From Acidobacteriota bacterium (GTDB lineage Bacteria; Acidobacteriota; Terriglobia; Acidiferrales; UBA7541): DNA of 64,000 nt. The position numbers and the translations under genes are program-made. Location: assembly GCA_021788095.1 (NCBI GenBank), contig JAJYLB010000002.1, forward strand, positions 163,583-227,582, read 5' to 3'. Shown in pieces: positions 1-9,282 of this stretch (position 1 is its first letter; every line of letters begins with the position of its first letter). The notes under the pieces were generated by a model, which ran no database searches, was not told where the DNA came from, and saw nothing but the letters and a program-made list of their open reading frames with translations.

Positions 1-2
1 AT

Positions 3-2120
3 CCCGAGTCCCGGCCGGCAAATCCTCAGCATCAGGCCAGAGCCTACGCGCCTACGCCCGGCCAGGGCGGGCTCACGGGCCCCGGCGGCGCGAAAGGGCG
101 GCGGGCTCTCGCCGCCGTTCTGGTCGCGCTGGGGAGCGCGCTGGCTTACGCCAACATTTTGGGTCACGGGTTCGTCTGGGACGATCATCTCCTCATTGCC
201 GGCAACCCCGCCATCCGCGAGTGGAGCGATTTGGTCAAGGCATTCGGGCGACCCGTGTGGTTTCCACTCGCCCCGCACGGAACGCTCCTCGCCAGTTATT
301 ATCGGCCTCTCGAGGCGCTGGCCTACACCTCGATCTATCTGCTTGGGGGCCTACAGCCGTGGGTGTACCACCTCGCCAGCGTTCTGTTCCACGCTCTGAC
401 AGCCGTAGCGCTCATGTTGCTCACCGAAGAACTCACGGAGAGCCTGGCGGCCGGTTTTGTCGCGGCGCTGCTCTTCGCGGTCTATCCGCTGCACACGGAA
501 GCGGTGAACTGGATTGTGGCGCTGCCGGTCATCGAGTGCGCGTTCTTCTATCTGGCGAGCGTGTACTGCTGGGCGCGCTGGCGTAAGACACAGGCAGGCG
601 GCAGCGGCATCCGGTTTTGGCTCCTCGGCGCCTGCGGGGCGTTCTTGCTCGCACTGCTCGCTGACGAGATGGCCATCACGCTGCCGCTGGCCCTACTGCT
701 TTTCGAGCGATTCCGGGGCAACGAGGGGCAAAATCGCATCTGGGACCCGGCGCCCGGGGCGAGCGCGGCGGGTAAAGTAGCGAAAGATGCTGGGCTCTCC
801 CACTCGAAGCTGGACGCTGCCTCGATTCCGGCAAGAGCTGGCAGCCGGAAGCCTGCCGCTACGACTATCTGGCTGAAGTTTTCGGGACCCGGCGCGGTAG
901 GAGGAACGCTGGCCGTCTACCTCGGCTTGCGCGATTGGGCTCTTGGAGGACTTCGCCCCGGCCAGAACGGGCACGTGCTCACCTCCTGGCAATATTTTCT
1001 TTCCGATCTCGCGCTCCTCGGCAGCTATTTCCAAAAGACGTTTTTGCCCATCCACCTGAACGCCTATTACGTCTTCCAGCCAACCAGTTCTTTGGGGGAG
1101 CCCGCGGTGATTCTGGGAGCGGCGTGGGCGATCGTATGCCTCGGGATTCTTCTCGTCGCCAAGCGCGTCTCGGTTCCGCTCGGCGCGGCGAGCGCGACGT
1201 GGCTGAGGCCAGCGCTCTTCGGCTTGGTATGGATTCCGATTACGTTGATTCCCGCGTTGGCGATCCGCCAAGTCGGCTACAACGTCTTTGCCGAGCGCTA
1301 CCTCTATCTGCCCTCGGCGGGCGCGTGCCTGGTGGGAGCGGGCTTGCTTTGCGGGTTGTACGCGCGACCGGCACGAAGCGCGAAGTGGATTGCCGCGGCG
1401 CTCGCTCTGGCCCTGGTGGCGGCGTTCGCCTTCCAGACGGTGCGAAGAAACGGCGTGTGGAAAGACGATTTCACGCTCGATCGCCAAACGATTCTGGATT
1501 CGCCCAACGCGGCGCCCATTTACAGCGATCTCGGCCACGCTTACTACCAGCGCGGCGAGTATGCGGAGGCGCTGGCTGCCGGCCGGGAAGCGCTGGACGC
1601 CGCCCAGCGCGATTACCGCCAGAATCCCCGGTTCGTTTCGGACGCCTACGCGGGAATGGGGACGGCGGAGTTGGCGCTGAGGCGCGGGGCGCAGGCCGAG
1701 TCGGATTTCCATCATGCGCTTGCGGCTTATCCCAATGCCGATGCGTACCTGAATCTCGGCGTCATTGCCTTCCAGCGTGGCGATTACCGCAGCACGGCCG
1801 CACTCTCGAAGCAGGCGATCCGAGCGTCGCCGACCTATGGCCTCGCGTACAACAACGCGGGCGCGGGGCTGCTGGCGATGGGGCAGGTGGCGGATGCGAT
1901 GCCGTATCTCGAGAAGGCGGTTGAACTCGAGCCCCGCTACACCCAGGCACGCATCAATCTCGCCCTCGCCTATCAGAAAAGCGGCGAGATCCCTGCCGCC
2001 ATACGCCAAGTGCGCGCGGTGCTGGGGTACGATCCCAAGAACCAGGCCGCCTATCAATTGCTCGTCGAATTTCTGAAGATCCCGGTGGGGCCTGCGGCCC
2101 AGCCGCCGGGGAAAAACTGA
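3..2120 (+). CDS. TMTC/PMT-like membrane protein with C-terminal TPRs (5' partial)
   Basis: The frame is open from the window edge, so the start lies upstream; the first in-window start, TTG 159, would cut off a transmembrane helix (RALAAVLVALGSALAYANIL) followed by GHGFVWDDH, the usual N-terminus of DUF1736/TMTC-type PMT-like proteins. About ten hydrophobic segments are followed, from about DNA position 1500, by several TPR units (DLGHAYYQRGEYAEAL and similar) running to the end. Such proteins are thought to transfer sugars from lipid carriers or to act as membrane TPR scaffolds; the substrate is not predictable. The last residues are followed after 20 bp by the amidohydrolase-like gene, which may be cotranscribed. 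Confidence 0.8.
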   Translation, partial: PESRPANPQHQARAYAPTPGQGGLTGPGGAKGRRALAAVLVALGSALAYANILGHGFVWDDHLLIAGNPAIREWSDLVKAFGRPVWFPLAPHGTLLASYYRPLEALAYTSIYLLGGLQPWVYHLASVLFHALTAVALMLLTEELTESLAAGFVAALLFAVYPLHTEAVNWIVALPVIECAFFYLASVYCWARWRKTQAGGSGIRFWLLGACGAFLLALLADEMAITLPLALLLFERFRGNEGQNRIWDPAPGASAAGKVAKDAGLSHSKLDAASIPARAGSRKPAATTIWLKFSGPGAVGGTLAVYLGLRDWALGGLRPGQNGHVLTSWQYFLSDLALLGSYFQKTFLPIHLNAYYVFQPTSSLGEPAVILGAAWAIVCLGILLVAKRVSVPLGAASATWLRPALFGLVWIPITLIPALAIRQVGYNVFAERYLYLPSAGACLVGAGLLCGLYARPARSAKWIAAALALALVAAFAFQTVRRNGVWKDDFTLDRQTILDSPNAAPIYSDLGHAYYQRGEYAEALAAGREALDAAQRDYRQNPRFVSDAYAGMGTAELALRRGAQAESDFHHALAAYPNADAYLNLGVIAFQRGDYRSTAALSKQAIRASPTYGLAYNNAGAGLLAMGQVADAMPYLEKAVELEPRYTQARINLALAYQKSGEIPAAIRQVRAVLGYDPKNQAAYQLLVEFLKIPVGPAAQPPGKN

Positions 2121-2140
2121 GAGGGGAGAACCGGAGAGGT

Positions 2141-3772
2141 ATGAGAGGAACCTTGAGGAAAGAGCCGCAAGGAGAAGCGGAGCCTTCGGGCCCCGATGAA
2201 TTGCATCGGGGCCCTCAGGATGACAGCATCCTTTGGGGTGGCGGAAAGAGGCGCGCGGGCAGGAATGCCCGCGCCACTCGCTGCGGTGCGCGCCGTGCTA
2301 CCGGCAGGCGGGCCAGGTGGGGAGCCATTAGCCGCGCGGTGGGTTTGGGGCTTTTGCTTCTGGCCGTGCCGGTATGGCCGCAGGCGGTGACTCCGAAGCC
2401 GGTGCTGATCCGCGACGCCACGGTGATCGACGGCACCGGAGGAAAGGTGCAGCCAGGCGTCTCGATCCTCATCGAACGCGACGTGATTCAAGCGATTGGC
2501 AAAGACGTGAAGGCGCCGCCCGATGCGACGACGATCGATGCGAAGGGAAAGTACGTCATCCCCGGCCTGATCGACGCGCGCGTGAAACTCGGCCCCAGCC
2601 CGGCCAACCGCCTCTCGCGGGAAGAGGTCAACGTCGAACAGCAAGTGCGGAACCTGCGCGCCTTGCTGCAGGCCGGCGTAACGACCGCGCGGCTGATCCA
2701 AGGGAACATTGCGGATCAGCAGTTTTACGAGCGGGCCTGGAACGAAAACATTCTGACGAGTCCTCGCCTGGTGGTCTCGGGACCGATTTTCACGGTGGCG
2801 CACGGGCATCCGTGGGAAGAGTACAGTCCGATCGCCCCGCAGGCGCGCGCGGAGCAACTGCGCCAAGTGAGCAGCGCCGCGGAAGCGAAGACCATGACGA
2901 ACGCCGCCATCCAAGCGGGAGTCGAGGTCGTCGAGGCGGTTTACGACGCCGGCATGAAACCGCATCCCTTCCCGCGGCTCTCGCCGGGCGAACTCGCCGC
3001 CATCGTCACCGCGGCGCACGCGCAGAAGCGCAAGGTGTTCTGCGCGGTTTCGACGAATGCCGAAGCGCAAGCCGCGGTCCGCGCCGGTTGCGACGCAATC
3101 GAAGGGGTCTGGCAGGAAGCGATGAGCGGGCAAACGGCGGCGCTCATGGCGGAGAAGAAGGTTTTCTACATGCCCGTGCTGACCAACCAGGGAGACCTCA
3201 TCAACCTGATTTCTCCTGACGACCTTGCCAGCTACCTCAAGGACCCGATCGTCGCGAAGACCGTGTCGAAACTCTATCGCGACAGCGTCGAGAGCCCGGG
3301 CGGGATACTCGGTTACTTGCGCAAGGCGCTCGGGGCGGATCCCGCAGCGAGGCAAGGGATGTCCGAGCAGGAGAAGAGAGCGCAGGATAGCGTGCGAGTG
3401 GCGCAGGTAGCGGGAGTGCGCGTGATCGTCGGCACGGAGGCGGGAGACACGCTGATCTTCCCCGGCGCTTCGCTCGATCGCGAGCTGCAACTCCTGGTCG
3501 AGGCCGGACTCACGCCCGGGCAGGCGATTATCGCCGCTACAAAGAACACCGCCGCCGCTCTCGGCCTCGGCGCAACGACCGGCACCATTGCGGTGGGGAA
3601 GCAGGGGGATCTGGTGATTCTCTCCGCCGATCCGCTCGCCAACATTCGCAACGTCGAAGACGTCGACACGGTAATCTGCAGCGGGCGCGTGCTCGGATCG
3701 GAGCAGCTTCCCGCGCCAGCGCCTAAGGCAGCGCCCAAGCCGGCCCCGAAAGCTACGGGGAAGGGGCCGTAG
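2141..3772 (+). CDS. amidohydrolase-family protein lacking metal ligands, exported
   Basis: The fold is that of imidazolonepropionase-like amidohydrolases: N-terminal VLIRDATVIDGTGG, then GKYVIPGLID, and C-terminal GLTPGQAIIAATKNTAAALGL. The metal-binding HxH after GLID is replaced by RVK (IDARVKL), the later HAH region reads FCAVST, IEHG reads IEGVW, and the GTDAG aspartate reads GTEAG, so it is probably not a metal-dependent hydrolase. A signal-like stretch (VGLGLLLLAVPVWPQA) sits at residues 67-82. The first 66 codons of the longest frame cross a perfect hairpin (2188-2214) and a dispersed palindrome (2251-2278), so translation more likely starts at GTG 2339; outer bounds are given. The tail is rich in Pro/Ala/Lys. 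Confidence 0.75.
   Translation: MRGTLRKEPQGEAEPSGPDELHRGPQDDSILWGGGKRRAGRNARATRCGARRATGRRARWGAISRAVGLGLLLLAVPVWPQAVTPKPVLIRDATVIDGTGGKVQPGVSILIERDVIQAIGKDVKAPPDATTIDAKGKYVIPGLIDARVKLGPSPANRLSREEVNVEQQVRNLRALLQAGVTTARLIQGNIADQQFYERAWNENILTSPRLVVSGPIFTVAHGHPWEEYSPIAPQARAEQLRQVSSAAEAKTMTNAAIQAGVEVVEAVYDAGMKPHPFPRLSPGELAAIVTAAHAQKRKVFCAVSTNAEAQAAVRAGCDAIEGVWQEAMSGQTAALMAEKKVFYMPVLTNQGDLINLISPDDLASYLKDPIVAKTVSKLYRDSVESPGGILGYLRKALGADPAARQGMSEQEKRAQDSVRVAQVAGVRVIVGTEAGDTLIFPGASLDRELQLLVEAGLTPGQAIIAATKNTAAALGLGATTGTIAVGKQGDLVILSADPLANIRNVEDVDTVICSGRVLGSEQLPAPAPKAAPKPAPKATGKGP
2188..2214. repeat. perfect 11-bp-stem hairpin
   Basis: GGGCCCCGATG, a five-base loop, then CATCGGGGCCC. It is followed at 2216-2230 by a short palindromic stretch (AGGATGACAGCATCCT). 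It lies inside the longest frame of the amidohydrolase-like gene, which argues that the real start codon is downstream. Confidence 0.7.
2251..2278. repeat. dispersed palindrome, GCGCGGGC...GCCCGCGCCACT type
   Basis: Arms GCGCGCGGGC and GCCCGCGC around an AGGAAT core, ending CCACT. The same element, with small changes, recurs at 16161, 45780, 52121, 60391 and 60466. Confidence 0.75.
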
Positions 3773-3863
3773 CGATCACCCGCTCCGGGTGGGTTGTGAG
3801 GTTTCGACCCAAGGCCGCAGTCTTCCGCGCGACGGGCCTTCGATCCGTCGTTTCCGCCCCAGA

Positions 3864-3887
3864 GCCGGCTGGAAGCCGGCGCTACAA
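3864..3887. repeat. palindrome between convergent genes
   Basis: GCCGGC-TGGAA-GCCGGC followed by GCTACAA. It lies in the 126-bp gap between the convergent amidohydrolase-like and gspD genes. It could act as a bidirectional terminator, but there is no clear T-run. Confidence 0.5.
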
Positions 3888-3898
3888 CAAAACGAACC

Positions 3899-6490
3899 TC
3901 AATAGTTCGGGGACTTCTTGATCATCGGTTTGATTTCCTTCATCTGGTCGATCAGGCCGGAAGTGCTTTTGGCCGCGTCGCGCTCGTCCTGAATGATGTG
4001 AGGCGTGATGATCAAAACCAGCTCCGTGCGGCTGGTCGAGCGCGAGGTGGAACCGAAGAGAACGCCGAGGCCGGGAATGTAGCCGAGGAGGGGGAAGCGG
4101 TCGCGGGTGAGGGTGTTCGAGGTGGAGATGAGGCCGCCGAGGGCGAGCGGCTCGTTATTGTGGAGAACGACGGAGGTGCTGAAGAGGGTCTGATTGATGA
4201 CCGGGGCGGCGATGGAGGAGGTGGTGTTCGAGCCGGCGGCGCTGACCGACTGGTCGATGACGAGCGTCACGACACCGCTGGAATTGATGCGCGGGGTGAC
4301 GTGCAAGATGATTCCCGTGCTTTGGTAGCTGATCGTCTGCGCGAAGACGCTCGTGCCTCCGGATTCGATCGGAGTGAGGGCCGAGCCCAACGGAACCGGG
4401 ACGTTCGCGCCCACCTGGATGGTGGCGGGGGTGTTATCCGTCACCAGGATGGAGGGAGCCGAGAGCATGCGAACGCGCGAGCGGTTGTCCGACGCGTTGA
4501 GAAAGAGTTCGAGCGCGCGCGTCTGCCCGATGAGCGCGAACGTACTGGCTTGGAGCGACCCGCCGGTCTGCCCGGGAACGAACGATCCTGCTGTGTTGAG
4601 AGCGCCGGGAAGCTGGTTTTTCTGGTTGAGGTAGGCGGAAATGCCGAAATTGAGATCGCCGGTAAGGTTCACCTGATAGATTTCGGCGTCGATCAGCACC
4701 TGGCGCGGCGGGGTGTCGAGCTGCTGGATGGTCTGCTGGAGCACCGCCCAGTCCTGCGGCGTGCACTGCACGATCAAGGAGTTGTCCCTGTCGTCCGCCA
4801 TGATCCTCAGCGAGCCGGTGAGTTGGGGAGCAGATCCCTGGGGTGGGGCGGTTGCGGACGACGTGGAGAGCTGCGTGGACGACTGTTCCTGAGCTTGGGG
4901 TAGGACCAGCGGATTCGCCGATTGGGGCGTGGCGGGTTTGTTCGTTGGCGCGAGTTCCTGCCCACCGTACAGAGCGTTGAGGATGTGCTGCAGGTCCGAC
5001 GCCTTCGCGTTCTGAACCATATAGACGAAGTTGCGCACGCCGGAGGCCATCGCCGGCTGATCGAGACGCGCGATCCATTTCCCCACGTCGCCGAAAACGC
5101 CGGGCGTCGGCGCGATCGCCAGGATCATGTTCAGCCGGGTGAGCGGAATGAATTGGATGGCCGAGGTCTTTCCCCCGAGCGCGTAACCGGAAAAGACGTC
5201 TTTCAATTCGGGAACGAGGTCGTCAACCGCCGTGTTCTGGACGGGAAAGAGCTGGACGCGCCGGCGGGCGAAGGTGGGGCTGTCGAACATGTCGATCAAC
5301 TCGCGGAATTGTTGGAGCTTGAGGGGAGTGTCGGTGATCAGGAGGATGTTGCCTTGCTGATCGATCACGATCGAGCCGGCCGACGAGACGAATTGCTGAA
5401 GAATTCTCCCCATATCGGCGGCGGAAACGAAGTGCATCGGAATCACGTCCATGGCCAAGCCCTCGCCCGCCGCGGGGGGTGGCGCGGTCGCTTGCTTCAC
5501 GAATTCCAAGGGGAAGGGCGCCTGTTTGGCCTCGGCAGCGGGCATCACACGGTAATACGCGCCGACTTTCACCATCGTCGCGCCATTGAGCTGCAAAATG
5601 GTTTGGAGCAGTGTGAAGAGATCGTCGCGCGAGACCGTCCCGGCGGAGCTGATCGTCACGGTGCCCTTGACGGACGGATCGACGATGTAGTTGATCTTCA
5701 GCTCCGAGGCGACGATCCGCAGCACCTGATAAAGATCGGCATTCTCGAGATTGAGAGAGAGGCCTCCCCCTGCGGTCTGGATATTGGACGGGGCAATGGT
5801 GCCGGGCGCGGCGGCCTGACCTGCCGCAGCGGGTGCCGGAGGTTGCGCCGCAGAACCCGGAGCCGTCGCCGGCGAGCCAGCCGTGGCGGGTTGGCCCGTT
5901 GCCTGCGGCGGTCCGCCTTGCACCGATTGTGAGGCTGCCGATCCAGGCTGGGCAGATTGACTGCCGGACTGACCCGCGCCGCCAGACGCCGACGACCCCG
6001 CCGTGGCGGGGGCGGCAGGAGCGCCACCCTGCGCGGAGCCGGCTGGCGGCTTCCCAGCCGCCGGATTCTGCGCCTGATTCTGCTGCCCTGTAGCCGGATT
6101 GCCCGTCGCGGCGGGCTGCGGCTGCCCGGTTGGGGAACCGTTCTGGGGAGCGCACCTCACCATCGGCCCGAAAAGCGTCTCGACCGTGACGGTGGGCCCG
6201 CCCCCGCACGGCGGCTTTGACGCCTGCGCTTTCTGACCTGTTTTCGCCGGGGCCTGGCCCGTTGCGGCGGCGGGCGGGGCAGCCGCCTTTTGGCCCGCCT
6301 GTTGCTGCGGCGGTCGACTTGGGAGCGGGGTGGGACTTGCCGCGGCGAGCAAGCCTGCCAAGGCCAGCGGACCCAGCCATGCCGAAAGAGCCATGGGCGA
6401 GCCGGGCCGCATTCGGCCGGGAGCATGATGGTGGCGGTTGGACTGGTTGGCTGGCGATTTAGCGCGCAAGGTTTCCCCTCTCGTTCTCAT
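3899..6490 (-). CDS. gspD: type II secretion secretin GspD
   Basis: Outer-membrane secretin channel of the T2SS. After a basic N-terminus and hydrophobic signal (about residues 33-50), a long Pro/Ala/Gln/Gly-rich linker runs to about residue 230. The N0 domain follows (LSLNLENADLYQVLRIVASEL), then N1-N3 repeats, and the secretin core from about residue 593 (RQVLIDAEIYQVNLTGDLNFG) to the conserved LLGYIPGLGVLFGST and VLIITPHII near the C-terminus. At 863 residues it is longer than the usual 650-750, because of the low-complexity linker. The gene is last in the gspE-D operon, 7 bp after gspC. ATG 6490 is used; ATG 6412 or 6394 would give a shorter n-region. Confidence 0.93.
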   Translation of the reverse strand: MRTRGETLRAKSPANQSNRHHHAPGRMRPGSPMALSAWLGPLALAGLLAAASPTPLPSRPPQQQAGQKAAAPPAAATGQAPAKTGQKAQASKPPCGGGPTVTVETLFGPMVRCAPQNGSPTGQPQPAATGNPATGQQNQAQNPAAGKPPAGSAQGGAPAAPATAGSSASGGAGQSGSQSAQPGSAASQSVQGGPPQATGQPATAGSPATAPGSAAQPPAPAAAGQAAAPGTIAPSNIQTAGGGLSLNLENADLYQVLRIVASELKINYIVDPSVKGTVTISSAGTVSRDDLFTLLQTILQLNGATMVKVGAYYRVMPAAEAKQAPFPLEFVKQATAPPPAAGEGLAMDVIPMHFVSAADMGRILQQFVSSAGSIVIDQQGNILLITDTPLKLQQFRELIDMFDSPTFARRRVQLFPVQNTAVDDLVPELKDVFSGYALGGKTSAIQFIPLTRLNMILAIAPTPGVFGDVGKWIARLDQPAMASGVRNFVYMVQNAKASDLQHILNALYGGQELAPTNKPATPQSANPLVLPQAQEQSSTQLSTSSATAPPQGSAPQLTGSLRIMADDRDNSLIVQCTPQDWAVLQQTIQQLDTPPRQVLIDAEIYQVNLTGDLNFGISAYLNQKNQLPGALNTAGSFVPGQTGGSLQASTFALIGQTRALELFLNASDNRSRVRMLSAPSILVTDNTPATIQVGANVPVPLGSALTPIESGGTSVFAQTISYQSTGIILHVTPRINSSGVVTLVIDQSVSAAGSNTTSSIAAPVINQTLFSTSVVLHNNEPLALGGLISTSNTLTRDRFPLLGYIPGLGVLFGSTSRSTSRTELVLIITPHIIQDERDAAKSTSGLIDQMKEIKPMIKKSPNY

Positions 6491-6497
6491 CGAAATT

Positions 6498-7175
6498 TCA
6501 ATGCTTGTCGTTCACCCAAATAGGGCCGAACGGCGTTTGCAACATATGCTGGCCCGGATGTGTGTTGTCCGTAGCGGGTTGGGACTCGGCTGGCGCAGCC
6601 CCGACCGTCGTGGTGTTGGAAGCGCCGGGAGCAGGCGCCGAGGTGGAAGCCTCGGCCGTTGTCGGGGAGGTGGGAGCCGCCGACGCCGTTTTGAGGCTGG
6701 AGCGCTGGAGCCGGGCAATGGCGTTGTAGAGCATGACTTGCGACGTTCCGGCCGCGGTCTGGAAGACCACCGATTCGCGATGCACCGCCGCTAGCTTGTA
6801 ACCGTTGAACGTTGCGCCTTCGTCAATGCGCTGCGGCTTGAGGCTGGGCTGCCCGGCGAGCAGAGCGAAGCGCCGCTTGCCGATAATGACGGAGCCGTAG
6901 TAGAGCGGGGGCGGTCCGAGCGGGACGGCGGCGGCCTGCTGCGGCGTGGCGATGACGTCGTTCCGATCGGCGGAAAATGGATTTTGCTGCGCGATGTTGT
7001 CGTACGGACGGGGCGGGACGGAGGGAGGAAGGGAGGGCAGCGGAAGCAGGCTGGGACGAATGGATTGCGGGCCGTCGCGGAGGAGCTCCGCGTGCCAATC
7101 GGCGCGCAATTTCCACGTGATGCCGGCGGCGGCCGCCAGCAAGAGCAGGTTGATGACCCACCACGACTTGCGCAT
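6498..7175 (-). CDS. gspC: GspC-like inner-membrane T2SS protein
   Basis: Single N-terminal membrane anchor (WWVINLLLLAAAAGITW), a proline-rich periplasmic linker, then a GspC homology-region-like domain: QNPFSADRN, PPPLYYGSVIIGKRRFALL, and a KPQRIDEGATFNGYKLAAV segment. A Thr/Ala/Pro-rich stretch and a C-terminal segment (HPGQHMLQTPFGPIWV) follow. GspC links the inner-membrane platform to the secretin N0 domain; position directly before gspD fits. No PDZ domain is present, as in some shorter GspC/PulC proteins. The gene follows gspM by 2 bp. Confidence 0.75.
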   Translation of the reverse strand: MRKSWWVINLLLLAAAAGITWKLRADWHAELLRDGPQSIRPSLLPLPSLPPSVPPRPYDNIAQQNPFSADRNDVIATPQQAAAVPLGPPPLYYGSVIIGKRRFALLAGQPSLKPQRIDEGATFNGYKLAAVHRESVVFQTAAGTSQVMLYNAIARLQRSSLKTASAAPTSPTTAEASTSAPAPGASNTTTVGAAPAESQPATDNTHPGQHMLQTPFGPIWVNDKH

Positions 7176-7177
7176 CG

Positions 7178-7816
7178 CTACTTTCCTCCCTCGCCAGCAG
7201 GCGACTGCCCGCCCGCCTGGGGCGGGCCATGGCCGACAGGCAAGCCGTCCTTACCGCTTCCGGCCTTGGCCATCAGGCCGGAAACGACGACGGTGCAGAG
7301 CAGTTCCTTGTTCTTGTCTTCTCCGTAGTGGCTAACCTCCGTAGTGTCTACCGAGGCGATTTGGCCGCCTTGCGCCACGGAGGTCAGGAACGCGACGATG
7401 GGCGTGATGCGCCCATGGAGCTCGATCCGCACGGGCACGCGGACGAAGCCTGGCGCCACATTGGCCGTGGGCAAGAAGTCGGTGCGGAGCACCTGGAGCT
7501 GCTGGTTGGCGGCGAGCTGCGCCAGCCAGTTTTGGAGTTGGGCGCCGGCTTGGTTGGGGTCGGAGCCCGCCAGCAATCCCTTGCGCTCCCGATCGAGCCG
7601 GGCCTGGAGCGCGGCGAGGGAGGCGGGGAGGCGGGAAGCGGCGGCGAGTTCCTCTTGCCGGCGCAACTTTCTTTGCGCCAGGGCGAGCCGATCGATTCCT
7701 GTATCGACTTGTTGGCCGGCGTTTGGCGGCGCGATCACGAACTCGATCAGCACGAAGGCGGCGGCCGCAACGAGCGCGGCGAGCAGGAACTTCTTTTCGC
7801 GTGGGGTGACTTTCAT
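7178..7816 (-). CDS. gspM: GspM/PilO-like T2SS platform protein
   Basis: Short cytoplasmic start (MKVTPREKKFLL), one TM helix (AALVAAAAFVLIEFVIAP), a coiled-coil region (about residues 40-80: RLALAQRKLRRQEELAAA) and a ferredoxin-like periplasmic domain containing GFVRVPVRIELHGRITPIVAFL, typical of PilO/GspM. It would pair with GspL in the inner-membrane assembly platform. The start overlaps the gspL stop by 4 nt (ATGA). The last about 30 residues are Gly/Pro-rich. Confidence 0.8.
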   Translation of the reverse strand: MKVTPREKKFLLAALVAAAAFVLIEFVIAPPNAGQQVDTGIDRLALAQRKLRRQEELAAASRLPASLAALQARLDRERKGLLAGSDPNQAGAQLQNWLAQLAANQQLQVLRTDFLPTANVAPGFVRVPVRIELHGRITPIVAFLTSVAQGGQIASVDTTEVSHYGEDKNKELLCTVVVSGLMAKAGSGKDGLPVGHGPPQAGGQSPAGEGGK

Positions 7817-9282
7817 GGCATTCCCTTGGCGCTCAGATCGATTCGGAACTGTTCGTGACCGGCATTGTCGCGCGTGACGGCGCCGACGAATTTCACGTCC
7901 TGGACGTCGGGTAGCGCCTGCAACGAAGACAGGACCGCGGTGGCGGATTTCGCGGTGCCCGCGATCTCGACGTGACCTGCCTGGTCGTTAAAGAAGGAGA
8001 GCCAAGCGTCTGGCGGCAACTGCTTGGCGACGTCGGAAAGCAGCACGAGCGGCTGCCGCCCTTGCATCTCGAATTGGGACAGCCAGCGAAGCTGCTGCTC
8101 GATCGTTCGCCCGGTTTCGATCTGGCGCTCGGCGCGAGAGGCCGGGAGCTGGAAGGCGGCGATCGAACGCTGGTACTCGTGTAGCAGCACGCCGCGCTCG
8201 ACCGGTCCGCGCAAACCCAGGGCCAGCAGCAGTAGCACGTTCACTCCCACCAAAACGTAAGTGGGCAGGTAGAGCCAAACGCGGGGGCGCTGGCGCAACT
8301 CGGCTGGCAGCAGATTCAACCGATAGGGCGAAAGCCAGTCCAATCCCTCGACCGCCAGTGCCAGCGCGCCCCAATAATCTTCCATGGCGCCGGCTGCCTG
8401 CCCGAAGCCGGCAACCCAGTCGCGCAGCCGGTGGAGCGGTCCCGCCTTTTCGAGGGCGCTCTCGATTTCCGCCGGGAAAGAGCCGGCGAGCAGCAGCGGC
8501 TGAGGCCCCGACCACCGCAGGCCAGCCACGGCCTCTTCGATAGCGCCGAGGAGTTCGGTGGCGGCAGCATGCCCTTCGGCGGGCAGGAGCAGGCTCCGGG
8601 AAAAAACCAGGGCGCGATCCGCGAAAGCGGCCAACTCCGTCTCCCGGCCGTTCTGCCGGACCAGGATGAACCGGGCGGGGCGGTTGCGCGGCGCGATGCG
8701 GAGAACGAAATCGGCCAGGGCAAAAGAGGCGAGCGTGAACTGGCCGACGGGAAAGCCCGCCTGGGCAAATTTCCCCGCCTCGCTCTCGAGTCCGGCGCGC
8801 GGCAGCAACGCCAGGCTGGCGGCCATATGCGCTCCTTCGCGCACCGCCGCGGCGTCCGAGCAGAATTCCACGTCTTCATTCGGGCGAAACATGCCTGCTT
8901 GCAGGCGCAGCGCTTCGTCGAGCGTTTTCTCGGCCGCAGCCGGCAGATCAAGGTGGCGAACGATCGCTTGGCGGCGCGGCCAGCCGAAGACGATGAGGGG
9001 ATCCGCCGCGCCCCACTTCCCCAGCCGCTTGCGCAGCTCAGCGCGAAGCTCCTCGGGCTGCAAGCCCGCGTAGCCGGCGATCACGTCGGTTCCCGCGATC
9101 CAGCGGCACCCGATGCCGGGATGCACGCAGGCCAAAACGAGGGCGCCGTCGCGCACCTCGGCTCCCACCACCGGCCGCCGCATGCTCCAGGGAATTCGGC
9201 GAGCGCGCTGGTAGAGGCGCAGAGGCCTCGGCTTGACGAAGCGGCAGGCGAGACGGCGAATCGAATAGCGGCTAGCGATCAT
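7813..9282 (-). CDS. gspL: GspL-like (PilM/PilN-fused) T2SS platform protein
   Basis: Cytoplasmic actin-like half (GAEVRDGALVLACVHPG, later DLPAAAEKTLDEALRLQAGMF) followed by a TM helix near residue 355 (VWLYLPTYVLVGVNVLLLLAL) and a periplasmic PilN-like end with a Gln/Arg-rich coiled coil. GspL recruits the ATPase GspE to the membrane. ATG 9282 overlaps the gspK stop by 11 nt; an upstream in-frame ATG at 9339 would lie deep inside gspK and is less likely. The first 40 residues are very basic. Confidence 0.8.
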   Translation of the reverse strand: MIASRYSIRRLACRFVKPRPLRLYQRARRIPWSMRRPVVGAEVRDGALVLACVHPGIGCRWIAGTDVIAGYAGLQPEELRAELRKRLGKWGAADPLIVFGWPRRQAIVRHLDLPAAAEKTLDEALRLQAGMFRPNEDVEFCSDAAAVREGAHMAASLALLPRAGLESEAGKFAQAGFPVGQFTLASFALADFVLRIAPRNRPARFILVRQNGRETELAAFADRALVFSRSLLLPAEGHAAATELLGAIEEAVAGLRWSGPQPLLLAGSFPAEIESALEKAGPLHRLRDWVAGFGQAAGAMEDYWGALALAVEGLDWLSPYRLNLLPAELRQRPRVWLYLPTYVLVGVNVLLLLALGLRGPVERGVLLHEYQRSIAAFQLPASRAERQIETGRTIEQQLRWLSQFEMQGRQPLVLLSDVAKQLPPDAWLSFFNDQAGHVEIAGTAKSATAVLSSLQALPDVQDVKFVGAVTRDNAGHEQFRIDLSAKGMP

